Part shown: in pieces, positions 25,569-37,368 of the stretch
Numbering within the stretch: position 1 is the first letter of the stretch
Layout: each line of letters opens with the position of its first letter
From: Sparassis latifolia
Taxonomy: Eukaryota; Basidiomycota; Agaricomycetes; Polyporales; Sparassidaceae
Direction: 5' to 3'
Assembly (NCBI GenBank): GCA_018466975.1
Contig: CM031553.1
Span: forward strand, 1,674,001 to 1,738,000
DNA length: 64,000 nucleotides
Notes under the pieces: model-generated
What the model was told of the DNA's origin: nothing
Seen by the model: the letters and a program-made list of their open reading frames with translations, nothing else
The model's database searches: none
Program-made: the position numbers and the translations under genes

Positions 25569-25575
25569 CGTAGAA

Positions 25576-27307
25576 ATGAAAGCAAAGCGCCCAATTCTGG
25601 AATCAATCGTGAAATTCAGGAACCACTGGTCTAGTAAAAACTTACAGCTGAAGCCTGCTATGTTTCTTCGCCGCAGCTCTTCGTACTCATGCGAATCGCA
25701 TCCCACCTTGTCCAGCAAAGTCTTCCCAAACCCTTCGTCTCTGTCTGCCCAGGAGTCCACCTCCCGCACAGGTGCCCTCACGGCTGCCGTAGAGGATGCT
25801 GCTGTGGTTGTCGAATATCCAGAAGAACCTATCGGCATTCCAGCAGCACTGTTACCCACGGATGTCCCAGCTTTCATGGAGGTTCACATCGGGGACGAGA
25901 TCGGACCACAGGGGCGTTACGCTATAGTTCGCAAGTTGGGATATGGATCATTCTCAAGCGTTTGGCTCGCTCGTGATATGCAGTGCGTGTGCTGTAGGGC
26001 TGCAGGTAAATCACCACTCGTTATCACTGATTTCCCTTGTTGGACAGGCCTGCACCTTCTAAGTATGTGGCTATCAAGATCCTCACAAGGCAGGCTACAA
26101 GGCTCGTCTATACCGGGATCATTAAAGAGGCACGCATTCTTGAATATGTCAGTCTTCGCTCCAAGTTCAGGCATGGTGGGGACAAATGCATTAAGCTCTA
26201 CGACACCTTCGTCTGTGATACGGCAAGGAACAATACTGGTCCACACCAATGCTTAGTTACAGAAGTTCTCGGGATGGATCTCAATAACCTCCGCGATCAG
26301 TATCCGGGGAGAGCTCTGCCATTGCCACTATTGAAGCTTTTCTTGCAACATCTTCTGACCAGCTTAGACTTCATACATTTTGGGTGTGAACTGACGCATA
26401 CGAGTGAGCAAGGATAACTCTATCAATGTCGGAGATGCTCAAGCGCGATCGTAGATTTGAGGCCCGACAACGTCATGCTCGCCGCTCCGTTTTCGGACGA
26501 GCAGATCATGCGAATCCTGAAGGAGGACCCTCCTGAGTACTATCCTCCCGTGTTAGTTTTGGGCCGCGAAGTACGACCCATAGTCTGCCAGCCACTGCCA
26601 GCGCTGCAGGTGCCCATGGATCAACTGGTTTTCAAGCTCGCCGACTTCGGGCACGGTGAGACTGGCGCTTTTAGGTTGCAGCACTACTCATTCAGCCGTG
26701 TCGACAGCCCAAATCTGCGAGGAGGAAGTGACGAATGATGTCAGTCCTCGAGCGTTCCGTGCCCCGGAAGTTATTTTGCAGTGCGGATGGAACTTCAAGG
26801 TCGATGTGTGGGCCGTCGGGTGCCTGGTGTGTCGCAATCACGGTCTCTCGTCGGCCATGCTTTTTCTTGAACGATCATCTCCTTTAGACGTTCGAGTTGT
26901 TGACTGGGTCGCAGCTGTTTACCCCCGAAGACAACGCTGCCGAAGGCATCACTGCGGACGACGATCACCTGCTTCGCATCATGAAAATCCAAGGACGCCC
27001 GTTCCCCACGGAATTCCTGGCTGAGTCCCATAATCGAGACCAATTTCTGAATGCCGACGGTGAGGGCTGCCCTGTACGGTTTACCGCTGGATGCGCTGAC
27101 GCTGGCGTCCACGCAGGTACACTGATTCGTATGCCCTCAAAGAGCGATCCTAGGACGATCGCTGAATGCATACGCGACTCAAAGACTATGGGGGACTCTC
27201 GCGAGCTGGTGAATGCTGCAGCGTTCATCGAGAGATGTCTGCAGTACGTCCCTGAGGATAGGCCGGACCCCATTGAACTCTTGGAGGATCCATGGCTCCA
27301 GGGATGA
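25576..27307 (+). CDS. SRPK-like protein kinase, catalytic Asp reads Asn
   Basis: Six exons (25576-25982, 26048-26403, 26455-26655, 26696-26826, 26888-27059, 27117-27307) give 485 aa, in frame throughout. Motifs: KLGYGSFSSVWLA, VAIKILT, LVTEVLGMD, LADFGHG, FRAPEV and VDVWAVGC. At the junction 26403/26455 the only usable donor (A|GTGAGC) makes the catalytic loop HTNLRPDN instead of HTDLRPDN, so the general-base Asp is lost; DFG is intact. Introns sit at the same places and phases as in the SRPK gene at 17473-19152, including one before the GT(L/F) block at 27060-27116. That intron has a length divisible by three, so the frame also reads through it. The start could instead be the Met at 25663. 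The product may bind ATP but is probably a poor kinase. Confidence 0.85.
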
Positions 27308-28092
27308 TTAATCGGCAGCGGGTACGTCGAGTATCGTTGTGTGCTTCGCCGTCTCTGTGTCAGTAACGCTAGATTGGCTGGGAACGTTTGAACTGTAACC
27401 CCTGCTTTCAGGAAACTAATGTGTTTTCTCAAGCTCCATGTGCACCCAGTACATCTGCAGGGTCGTCTTTCCCTACGACACTCTCGCGTCGCACCTCGCT
27501 GCATTGCCGGGAAGCGTTAGAAGCATGGTGTGAACAACGCTGGCGTGCGCGTGCGCACGGGCATGGCGTTCAACGGAGTGCAACTGACGCACACCGCGGG
27601 TCTGAATGGGGCGCTGCTGGACGACGGTGCGCAGGCGCGAATGCCGGAGGAGGCAACTGGCTGCCGGGAGTGCGAAGACGGTTGATTCACTGAGCCCCAT
27701 TCTTCGCATCAGCTATTTTTCCGTCTTACTCTGCGAGGCTTCATATGTGTGCGATCCCGAGTATCCAATACAGGGAAGAATGATTGGCTCTACAGGGATG
27801 TGATCCTGCACGTCCGCAAACTCTCGAAATAGGCTGTACGGTCGGCGTAATTATCAACAACATTTAGAAATGGTTCGTTGAAGGCTAAACAGATTGACAT
27901 CACAGGCTTGTCAGACGGGCGAGACGACGTAATCACAAGGTTTGACGCAGATGTGGTACACCTGAGTGCTTTGAGTGGCTCCTCTCTTGAATCGCATATT
28001 TCCGGATCTCATCAGCTAATAGGCTACATGAAACATGCTCCCTGCCTCCGTGCGTACTGTCTTGGACCTCAAGAATGCTATAGAGCGGATAT
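27308..28092. other. No gene recognised
   Basis: Nearly 0.8 kb of short open frames without motif between the SRPK-like gene and the broken oxygenase. Confidence 0.4.
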
Positions 28093-29459
28093 ATGGACGA
28101 CGAAGATGAGAGCTGTCTCCTCATGAGGGTATGTCTCTCCCTTCCCCACCAAACTTCATTTCAAGACGTATCTGAGCGGTGATATCTGAATCTAGACTCT
28201 CTTAAAAGAGCTTGCCGCGATCTATGAAGATGATGAGCATTGGAGCGGTGTGTTGGATGAGCCGTTTAAACTCACCATCACTCGACCCGGTTGCGAATTC
28301 TCTGGTGATATTCTACCCAGTTCCAACGAAGGAACAAATAACAAGGATGGTACACCTGATGCCACCGGACAGGGCCAACTTACGGAACGGCTCAAGAAGT
28401 GGTTCGGAAACGGCGCCGTCTCAGGCTTCAGGGATGTTCGTGCACGTTCATGCGAATGTCCGGGATGCACGCGAAATTCCTGCCTCGGAATTCAGTGTTT
28501 CACCGAATCTTATCGAGCAGGTTGAAAAATGCTGAGGTGACCATGTTGTTCCCGGCCCCGTGAGCGTCGAACCGTACGAGATCCATGTGTATGGCCCCGG
28601 GGGCCAGTTGAAGGCCCACAGGGATACATCGGAGACGAACCTTGTTGGCACCTTCCTCGTTGGCCTTGGCGACACAACCAAAAAGGGTCGTCTCTTCATC
28701 GGCGAGCAGATTTACAATCCCGTCGAGTACGATGGACATAAGGCGACACCAGGTAGTTGGATTGCCTTGCACCCCAACGTCAAACACGAAGTCGCGAAGA
28801 TTCAGGACGGATACCGAGCTGTAATCGCATTCAAGCTCTTCTGTAAGGAAAAAGATGGGATGCGGACATCCGTTGTACGCAAGAAGATGGAAAATATCTT
28901 GGAGAGGATGCAGGCCCCGTATAGCCTGCTCCTCGCGCATGAGTACTGCACTGGAACCACGGTGCTCAGTGGCTTAGACAATATCTTGAACGAGGCCACT
29001 CACACGATTGCTCTGAAGAACTTGAACAGTCACTTCCTCCCGGTGCTCACGAAGGTCAGAGCCAAAGCATATTTCGTGGATGACATGAATGAGGTCGTGG
29101 CCGATGCCAAAGTTTATCCCTTCACTCAGGCCCACGTTGAATTGCTGCTAAAGAAGGTGGAACAGAAGGCCTCAACTCGTTACGAGTTTGAGAGCGATTT
29201 TCCCAGCGACGAGGATGAAGACAAACCGAATTCAGGCTCGAACTCTGCAGAAACTGAATGGCTGGTCAACGCGATAGACATTCCTTTCTACTCGGTTGCT
29301 TTCTACAAGACTGCGGTCACCTGGACACACGGCGTTGAGGAGGAGGGTGTCGAATACATGGGCAACGCAGTCAAACCATACTATGCGGAACGTGGCATCT
29401 ACTTTTCCTACGCCATGGTCGTACTTCCGGATGCTGCGAGGACAGAAGGCTCGAGATGA
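28093..29459 (+). pseudogene. 2-oxoglutarate/Fe(II) oxygenase-like protein, frameshift plus stop
   Basis: Exon 1 is 28093-28128 (ATG, acidic start), then a 67-bp intron and exon 2 from 28196. The family text is clear: IYEDDEHWSGVLDEPFKLTI, then PGCEFSGDIL and GAVSGFRDVRA. A frameshift between about 28435 and 28450 moves the match to another frame (RDAREIPASEFSV, LIEQVEKC), and a TGA follows at 28533-28535 where relatives have Trp. The match resumes at once with VEPYEIHVYGPGGQ and stays open for almost 300 codons. The catalytic half is intact: His and Asp in KAHRDTSE, the second His in HPNVKHEV, and the 2OG-binding Arg in YRAVIAF. The substrate is unknown. Two lesions in one gene argue for a pseudogene, although the open C-terminal part could be translated separately. 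Confidence 0.85.
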
Positions 29460-29710
29460 AGATGGAAACGGTGGTGTTTCAGGTTCGTCTCAGAAGCGTC
29501 CCGAACCATTCCATTTATGAGCTATGCAGTTACGCAGACAGCCTGAACATGGCCTCGCCTAAAATGACCTGGCGCTCTACAATCTCATGCACGGATCTCC
29601 AGAGTCCCTTCAACTTTTAGATAAATCTGGCCTTCCTTTGACCCAAATTTGCAGAACTAGCAGTCGCTGTGGCACGGTGCCACAGAGTCAAATCTCGCTT
29701 ACTATTTTGT

Positions 29711-29955
29711 GAAAATTGAAGCAATGATTGACAATAACGGCCCCGGTGCCGCCAACGCACCTTCATGGAGGTCCATAGGTTGACCAGAGCGAACATGGTC
29801 CTTGAACACCACCAAGACATCGACGTCCGAGCCTTCTCTCGCACGACCACGAGTAATAGATCCGAAAGTCCCAGCCCACTGAATATATTCCTCACAACGA
29901 AGACTCTCAAGCCAGACGTGTTTCATCCGTTACCGCATGTCAGTGAAAGTTGGAA
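29711..29955 (-). pseudogene. Minimal nucleotidyltransferase-domain relic
   Basis: The minus frame reads VPTFTDMR, a TAA, then RMKHVWLESLRCEEYI, WAGTFGSITRGRAREG and SDVDVLVVFKDH. This matches the gene at 33897-34679 block by block. The nucleotidyltransferase motif GS-x10-DxD is intact, but there is a stop eight codons after the VPTF start block and no start ATG before it. After the donor at about 29760 no clear second exon is found. Confidence 0.7.
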
Positions 29956-30246
29956 CTTCTGATCCGCTTACCTTGTTGGGCTGGTGTTGAACACAAAGCT
30001 GAGCCAACGATAGTTTAGAAGGGACGGTGGCGCGGTGGCTTGGGGGTACGAAATTAGGAGTAAGGTTGTGCGGAAGTCGCATCAAGACTCAGCCCGTGGT
30101 GACCGGGTGCACCCATGTAGTATTCACAGCGGAGAAACGTAAACACTAACTCTTCTTTGGCGTGGCGGTCCACGCATCTTCCTTCGTGAATGATGCTCGT
30201 GTGCTGAGAAATTGGTGATATCTGACAAGGGATTACAGACAACTCG
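29956..30246. other. Intergenic
   Basis: A short gap upstream of the nucleotidyltransferase relic and downstream of the E1-alpha stop. Nothing else is seen. Confidence 0.4.
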
Positions 30247-32475
30247 TCACTTCTCCATCTGTGCTTCCTCAGGCCATGTTCGCCCCTCGCCCCTAAACTT
30301 CTTCAGATCCGTCCGCCACGGTTCCCAGACGTCGCCATATTTTTCCACGAGCCGTTTCAAGTCTTCACGGTTCTCTCTCTAGCATTCAGGGTCGTAAGTG
30401 ACAAGCAAGACAAGTATGACGTGACCGAAGGCACGCACAAGGGTCCAGGGCTCTTCGCCCCCATACACCTCCGAGAACATATACTGCAGCTCCGGCTTCG
30501 GCAGCGCCTCCGCGCGGCGGAACGCCTGCATGAACTCGTCCTTCAAGCGCGTGAGTAAGGCTTGCTCCTCGTGCGCGTTCCACCACCCGCGGCTCTCGAG
30601 GAACATCCGGAAGCGTGCAATAGGATCGTCAAGCCGCCGCCGCTCCTCGACCGCCTCGCGAGGGCGATACGCGAACGAGTCGTCTGACGTCGAATGGTGG
30701 CCCATCCTGTCGTTCAGGTCCATACCTCGTCAGTCGGGCATAAGGACGCGCACCGGAGACACAAACCTATACGTCATCGCCTCGACGAGCACCGCACGCC
30801 CATCACGAATGCATAGTCTGCGCGCCTCCTGCACGGCTCCATACACCGCGAGTGCGTCATTCCCATCCACTCGCACAGTGTGCACGCCGTACCCGGGCCC
30901 CCGCGCTGCAACACCGTCCCCATAGTACTGCTCCGACGCCGGCGTGGAGATGGCAAAGCCGTTATTGCGCGCAAAGAGCAGCGTGGGCGAAGGGATCGTC
31001 GAGGCTGCACTCGAGTCAGCTAGCATACAAGAGGCTACCACGAGGAGAGAACCGCACCAAACATCATGCCAGCGTGGAAGTCACCCTCGGACGCCGCACC
31101 GTCGCCAAAGTAGACGATGGCGCAGTTGCGGCCCCTGCGCTGTGGGTCGCGCTTGAGCGCGTACCCCACTCCCGCCGCCTGGGGTATCTGATTCGCGAGC
31201 GGCGCCGAGATCATGTGGAAGTGATGTTCGCGCGAGCCAAAATGCATCGGCATGTTCTTGCCACCTGTGCAGCTGTCGAGGTAGTTCCCGCAAACATGGT
31301 TGAGAAGTGCGTCGTAGCCAAATCCGCGGTACAGGAGCACACCAAGCTCGCGGTACTGGCCTTTACGGATGCGTTGCTTAAGATAATACAAGAGAGTGAG
31401 GTACATGCAGACGACTCACTGAGTACTCTGTAGCATACGGTAAGCCAGATTAAGACAGATAGAGTAAGACTTACTCGTCGTCGGGCGCAAGAGCTGCCGC
31501 AGATCCAACCAAAGCTGCCTCTTCACCGTACTACACATCTGGTTCGTGTCAGTTTCCATAGAGGATAAGACGAGACTCACCGAAGTCATCTGAATTGCGC
31601 CCGCCCCAGTAAGTTAATTGGTGTGTGTGAGTATAGATAGAGAAGACAGCGCACCCAGAAAGCAATCTTGCCCTGTCGTTGTAGATTGCACAGGACGTCA
31701 TCGATAATGGGGAGATGGACCATACTGGCATAGCTGGAACATCCATCAATTCATGTCATTTAATGTGGAGTTAGCAGTGGAATATTGGACCACGTTGTTT
31801 TCGGTTTGAAGGGATTAAATTCAGGTCAGGTCACCACGCTCAACTGGAGGTTCGCCACTCAGTCACGCTCCCCAATCGCCAGCTTACAACTCGACATTCA
31901 TGCGGTTACAGTTGAGGATCTATGGTGTACCCCAGAATCTTGAAGAATGTATTCTGCAAGGTACTGCGCGCAACTCCCCGTAAAAAGCCGCCGGGCATCG
32001 ACAAAAATGGTCGTCTGACTGCGTTGAACGTGTTCATGCAGTGTGCCGATTCGGAGAGACGTGTACGACAGATGGCACGTTGCTCAAATTCTGTAGAACA
32101 CGACATGACGCGGCAGAGTTTGTTACTCACATTCTCCTCGCGAGCGCCTCGTCGATCTATAAGCTTAGCGCTGTTAGACGCCACGAAGCGGTCTATCGTA
32201 TAGGAACGCACCTCAGGCACCTCCGCACCCTCAATCACCTTTCCCGCGCCATCCAGCACACGGTACATGGGTATCTGCGAGCCATCCTCGTTCACACTGT
32301 TAATGAAATGCAGCTTTGACGTGATAGCGTTCTGGGGAGGCGGACGACGATCGCCAGTGTGATTTGCGTGCGCCTCTGCGAGCAACGAGGACACGAATCT
32401 ACGCGCATGTCTTCGAGTCAATACCGGAAACCGAGAGGAGGATACATGAATCAGTGGACGAGTTGCTCGTAGCAT
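30247..32475 (-). CDS. BCKDHA: Branched-chain 2-oxoacid dehydrogenase E1 alpha subunit, mitochondrial
   Basis: Ten exons (32212-32475, 32131-32156, 31655-31733, 31581-31589, 31475-31530, 31420-31427, 31058-31360, 30767-31004, 30439-30706, 30247-30378) give 460 aa. The first 30 residues are basic and Ser/Arg rich with no acid, a mitochondrial presequence. Family blocks follow: [53 protein letters not shown], the thiamine-diphosphate motif [14 protein letters not shown]...RNNGFAIS, the phosphorylation-loop segment [12 protein letters not shown], and [13 protein letters not shown]. It catalyses thiamine-dependent decarboxylation of the keto acids of Leu, Ile and Val, together with E1 beta. Exons 4 and 6 are only 9 and 8 bp; without them the conserved MTS and EVLSQYRE blocks break. 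Intron 2 (31734-32130) is 397 bp against about 55 bp for the rest. The symbol follows the human orthologue. Confidence 0.95.
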
Positions 32476-32973
32476 GATGAACGATTATGGAAGAGATGTG
32501 CCGTTTGTCTTCGCCGGCTTCCGAATCGCCTGAAAGTCTCCCACAGACTTGATGCCCATCATCGCTGAACACCACTTGTTCTCCTGCAGCCTAGAGCTTG
32601 AAAGCGGAAATCTCTAGCTGTTACGTCTGCACCAGCTTGCTCTGAGACCGAGTGGGTGAACTAGAGCCGGTCTGGCATACCGTATATTCGAGATTAATCC
32701 AACGTGGATGACGTGCACGTGTGCAGGTTTAAATGAATCTGAGAGGATGATCATGATCTCGATCGTGCAACCGAGATTTCAACGTGTACACCCCCTGAGG
32801 AATAACGCACAGGTCTGATTTTTCAAGGCTCGTCAGGACAAAAGCGACTTCATACTAGCCCAACCCACTAAGTGCTTGAGACGAGGCGTAGACGTTCAGT
32901 AGTAGGAGTAAGCCCATTAATGCTTCCCCACCTTCGCACCAAATAAGAATGTTATAACTCTTTCTGAGTCATA
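32476..32973. other. Intergenic between divergent genes
   Basis: About 500 bp separating the E1-alpha start from a plus-strand hypothetical gene; probably both promoters. No element could be identified with confidence. Confidence 0.4.
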
Positions 32974-33448
32974 ATGGCTACCCATCAGATGATAGCGCTC
33001 TACAATGCACTGAGGCACATACGAGACATAAGGTCCAAGATTGAGGCAACCGACGGGGCCTTAAGTAAAGAGGTACACTCTGGCATATCGGAACTGCAAT
33101 TTACGATTCTGCTCATCCCAAACTACATACAATCAGGTCTTCTCCACCACTGAAAACATCCCTGACAGAAACCTCGATAACGCCCGCAGCGCCATCGGGC
33201 TCGACTTCCAATTTCTTGTCCAAACTATTCGCTCCGTCAAAAAGTCAGATCCCCTCGTGAAGGCCTACCCCGACATCCATTACAATTTGCGGCAACAAAA
33301 TAAACGTCGCAAGTGGCTGACGCATGAGTATAAACTTACAGTACCGATTCAGTGGGGTGATATCGCGGACGGTGTCTACGATGATATTCCTAGAATTGAG
33401 GCCGCCCTTCTTAGTGCCCTTGTTGCGAATGGAGTACCGAACCCTTGA
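32974..33448 (+). CDS. Hypothetical protein, 136 aa
   Basis: Two exons (32974-33072 and 33137-33448) with a 64-bp intron (GTACAC...ATCAG, phase 0). The product starts MATHQMIALYNALRH and is charged and helical in look (ALRHIRDIRSKIEA, DNARSAIGLDFQFLVQTIRS, NKRRKWLTHEYKL), ending with IEAALLSALVANG. No signal peptide or membrane segment is seen. I do not recognise a family. The clean intron, restored frame and coding-like composition support a real gene. Confidence 0.6.
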
Positions 33449-33896
33449 AGTGCGCAGTGGCTGCCGTTTGAGTCAAGAGGAAGTCAGCATCCAGTTATTT
33501 GAGGAGTGGAGGCAGTATTGGGGAGAAGCTCGAAGGAGGACAGTAACGAGCGGGATCCAGCCAGGAGATTACAAATTACACTTGTTCAGATGTAACCAAG
33601 ACCGCTGGAAATGCGAGCTCGAAAATGATTGCCCAACAAAAGCAGAAACCTGCGCATAGGTCTCGGCTCTTAACTGCGAAGAGTACTTTGTATGCCCTGT
33701 CAGCCTAATAAGTACTGCTTCACAATGATTTCTCAAGTGTGACGACAATGACCAGATTATCGTAGGATATCTTTGTACATACTGTCATCGACTACACCGC
33801 CTTCCTCGAACGTATCTGCGAGTCGTTTGGATGCAAGCATATGCCGTATATAGGATCGTCCACCCACGGCGCACCCAGCATCAAACGACCACATGG
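33449..33896. other. Intergenic between convergent genes
   Basis: No gene recognised; the frame opened at 33324 overlaps the previous gene and has no motif. Confidence 0.4.
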
Positions 33897-34679
33897 TCAT
33901 CGAGGTCGGCTAGAGCCGATCCCATACCTCTTTCCAAACTGGTGCCTCCCCGTAGTGACGTCCAAGTCTTCATGAGAAAAGAGGTCGCGAATTTCATCGG
34001 CATGATCAAATGCCAGTGAGATGAGCAGAGTCCGAATAGGATGGTGCGATGGCCGAATATCCAATAACTCAGTGATCTTCCCGAGTGCTTGAATGCACTT
34101 CCGTCGTATTGGCTCTTGCTCTGGTCCAATGAAATTCTGAATAAACTTAAATTGGTCCAATATCGGCAACAACGGCACGATGCGTACCTCATATATTTGT
34201 GCCTGGGCAACTTGCTTCTTGATTTCTTCAACTGCTTCAGATATAGAATCAAGCCTTGTGAGACCATCGTTTAGAAGGTCATCGCCTCCCGGCGGAGATG
34301 TTCGACGTCCCGATGATTTCCATAGACAGTACGACTCGAAAGTAGCGCTTCTAGGCGGACGTGGCCCCAGGCCCAATCTGATCCTTGGCAGATGCACAGG
34401 AGTGAAACCTCACGTCCACAAGCCTCAGCAAGACCTGAGAAGGCTCAGACACGAACATCGAGATCCTGCAAAGCGAGACTCACTCTCTTCAAGGTCTACA
34501 GGTTCGCCAGATCCGCAATGCTCTTTCAGTACAATGCAGACGTCGACGTCGGATTCTTCGTGCGCACGATTACGTGCCACCGAGCCATAGATCCCGGCCC
34601 AGAGAATGTCTCGTTGGTCGTCGTCCTGCCAGACAGGAATCATGCGTTCTCGCATTTCACCAAAGGTTGGAACAGACAT
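33897..34679 (-). pseudogene. Nucleotidyltransferase-domain protein, one-base frameshift
   Basis: Exon 1 (34484-34679) starts MSVPTFGEMRERM and carries the minimal nucleotidyltransferase motif: WAGIYGSVARNRAHEE, then SDVDVCIVLKEH (GS and DxD). After a 49-bp intron, exon 2 (34434 downward) continues with LAEACGREVSLLCI and ALLSSRTVYG, and reaches EAMTF followed by TAA at 34271-34273. In the next frame the protein continues without a gap: NDGLTRLDSISEAV, EIKKQVAQAQIYE, LDQFKFIQNFIG, a helical C-terminal domain (HEPN-like in look). The total is one base short of a multiple of three, so a single deletion near 34272-34276 explains the break. An antitoxin-like or nucleotide-adding role is only inferred from the fold. 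A more decayed copy lies at 29711-29955. Confidence 0.8.
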
Positions 34680-36038
34680 AGTACAGTGTTTACAGCTTGA
34701 ATGATTCCCTATGTTGCGCCTGGACTTCGATGTTTACTCGAGATATATAGTGCAGGGCCCCGGGGGTGACTGAACTACGAAGCGGAGACCGACTAAATGA
34801 GGCAAGGGTAAGTTTGCGTGGAATCCGCATTGAATGCGTTGTGATTGAATTACGATTGAAGACTTAGAGTCGCCCTTCGCCATAAGATGAAGGTCTCTGA
34901 CCAGGCACCAGCAACAGGTAGGAAGAGTGGACTTGAAGAAGAGCGTTGGAGTCACTCGGTTACGATTTGGTTACGATGGCACCGTACTGCAAGAACTTAC
35001 AGATACATATGCCTATTCTTCCTTTCTCTAAACAATAGTCATGGCTAACTGTGAGCGCTGGAATCGTTACCTCGTTTAAATTAACGATCACGCTCTTCAG
35101 CGACACGAAAATTCATCCACCGTACATAATTTTTGCTACGAGTATAACAAGGATATAACAAGGACTTTGCCACCCCTCCAGAGTCCCAGTCCTTACTACT
35201 GCCAGCGATGCGAAAAACTTTTTGATTCTCGTCGTTACTTTGTAGTACTGTACGTGGCCTATTATCGCTTGCACTGCCCCTGACCTAAACAATGCGGCTG
35301 TGGCACTGCAGATCTTCGACTCCGCAAGGTTTGGAGGAACATACTCGTCCATGGACGAAAACAGCGGTAACCTCGCATTACGGTTTCAGAACAGGAAGAC
35401 GTGACGGATCACGGGAGAGAGCCGGAGAGAAGTGAAATGACATCTATGAACGTAGATGCATATCAGAAGGGTGAAGCGAGCCGGATACGGGTCACGATGG
35501 ACTGCGCCATCGGCGATAGAAAGTAGTCTATTCGGACGCACTTTATCGCTCTTCCTGTATTCTGAGCATTATTATCGACAATGAGTACAATCATTCAACG
35601 ACTCTTGCAGTCCGCAACGCTAGCGAACTGATTCTTGCACACGACATCTTATGACATTTTCTACACAAGGCCGGACATTAGTAACTGACAAAGTCAGACT
35701 AAGACGACTAACGAATGCAAGTGAAACCGAAATAGTGTCACCTTCAGTACCGTGTATGAGCCTCCCAAAGACTTTGGGAAACACCGCACTAGATTTCTGA
35801 GGACCAAAGGACCTACGTATATTGGAGCATTTCAAATGATCCTGGAGTTTGACATTTAAATCCACTCTTATGGGCTTGAAGACTGCAGACATGGAGGTCA
35901 TCAAGCTCTGCTGAAAACGATAACCAAAACAAGTAACACGACCCATATCAATTTCAATTTTATGCCCTATTCCAACCAGACCTTCAGCATAGCACGAATG
36001 GTGAAGATAACAGAGAACTTACTGGGTAGTTGTGCAAA
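34680..36038. other. No gene recognised
   Basis: 1.36 kb with short open frames; a minus frame of 108 codons (35620-35946) and one of 79 (35113-35352) have no motif. Confidence 0.45.
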
Positions 36039-37368
36039 CTATGTCACGAAATGTCTGAGGCGATATATTCCCTCTCTCGCGACTGCAACGGTATCATATA
36101 CCACACGCTCATGGGTAGTTTCGTCTTTTCTCCGAAGGCGCCAGCGTAGCAGAGGACCGTCCAAATTGTGGCGAATACCTTCTAGCATAGCGAAAGCAAC
36201 TTCGGCTGTTGGACGCCGATCTGGTTGGTGGGCTGTCATAGCTTGCACCAGAGGCTCAAGAAAGTCGAGACCTAGATACGTCTTCGATTCGAACATGTTA
36301 GAAGTTTCAATAACGAAGTCGATTTGTGCTCACCTGGAGAAACTCCTTCTTGTAAAGGTTGCCCAAGATAAAGATATCTACCTTAAACGCATCATACGGC
36401 ACCTCCGAGGACATCTCTGGCAGCTCCTTGTCTCTTCCTTCTCTGCCAAGCACATACGGAGATTCTCCCTTTCCGATCAGTGAGGAGATGCCGAAGTCTA
36501 TGAAGTAATATCGGACGGAATGATCTGATCGAGATAGCGGAGACAACATGAAAATGCCATCTGGACTTGCCTCCATACGAACAGGATGGTGGCCCCGAGG
36601 ATATAATGAACGACCATCCATCATAATATTTGCGGCCGCACAATCCCTAATTTATGCTGTAAGTGCTTCGGAGGGGGTATGACGTAGACCATTACTTACC
36701 GATGCGCAACACCTTGACCATGTAAGAAGCAAAGCCCCTGAATAGAGTTGGTAAGTTTCAGCCACAAAGTCTATAAGAAGACAACCTCAAGTGTTTGCCT
36801 CATGAATTCAACCACTTCTCCGATAGCACCAAATTCAGGGTCGTTGAACGGTCGCACGTATAGCATAATCAGAATAGATGCCTTTGGGTCAATCGGATCT
36901 GGGAGGACGTCTACTATGGGTACGCAGTGATTCATAGGGTGCGAACGAAGCTCTGGACTCGACAGATACTGTGCGATGTGAACTTCATTCCCGCCTTTCT
37001 CCACGCTCTTCAGGGCCACTAACCCGCCATCCGCCTCTCGTACTGCATCAATGATATCATGAACCTAGTTGGATAGAACACAATTTATTCTCGTTTCTAC
37101 ATTTGTCAGTGAAACGCACCACCAGAGAAATCGAATCCTCGCAGAAAGCAGGGGTGACATTCATCTTTAGCCATGATGGAGACCATTCTGGTCTGTAACG
37201 TGGTCTCAGAAGGTATCCATTCTCTTCTAGGTATGGCTGGCGATCTCTCCAGAATATTTCATTGGGAAGAAGGGCATACAAGCCTTCCGCAGTGGCCTTT
37301 GCGTGAAGTCGGGCTTCCTCCGGTGTACACAATGTCCAGGACGGAAATTCTGAGACAGAGCGTTTCAT
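36039..37368 (-). CDS. FunK1-like protein kinase, intact active site (copy C)
   Basis: Five exons (37120-37368, 36786-37064, 36700-36737, 36334-36646, 36039-36281) give 373 aa. The N-terminal extension carries AKATAEGLYALLP, EIFWRDRQPYLE and YRPEWSPSWL, then CEDSI. The N-lobe has LVALKSVEKGG with the ATP-binding Lys, and LYVRPFNDPEFG at the hinge. The catalytic loop HRDCAAANIMMD and metal motif IDFG are both intact. After PYDAFKVDIFILG the C-lobe continues through LDFLEPLVQAMT, PDRRPTAE and a basic tail LLRWRLRRKDE. Substrates of this agaricomycete-expanded kinase group are unknown. The 38-bp third exon is shared with copies A and B. Exon 5 begins after a CGAAG acceptor; an alternative acceptor would change only a few residues. 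Confidence 0.9.

Noticed and set aside
27060..27116. Reading through this segment as coding in the SRPK-like gene
   Set aside because: The frame is open, but the segment has GTGAGG and CGCAG borders and matches the intron position and phase of the SRPK gene at 17.7 kb.
29965..30060. LTR retrotransposon or reverse transcriptase remnants in the window
   Set aside because: I looked for reverse transcriptase, integrase and long terminal repeats throughout and found none that I could support.
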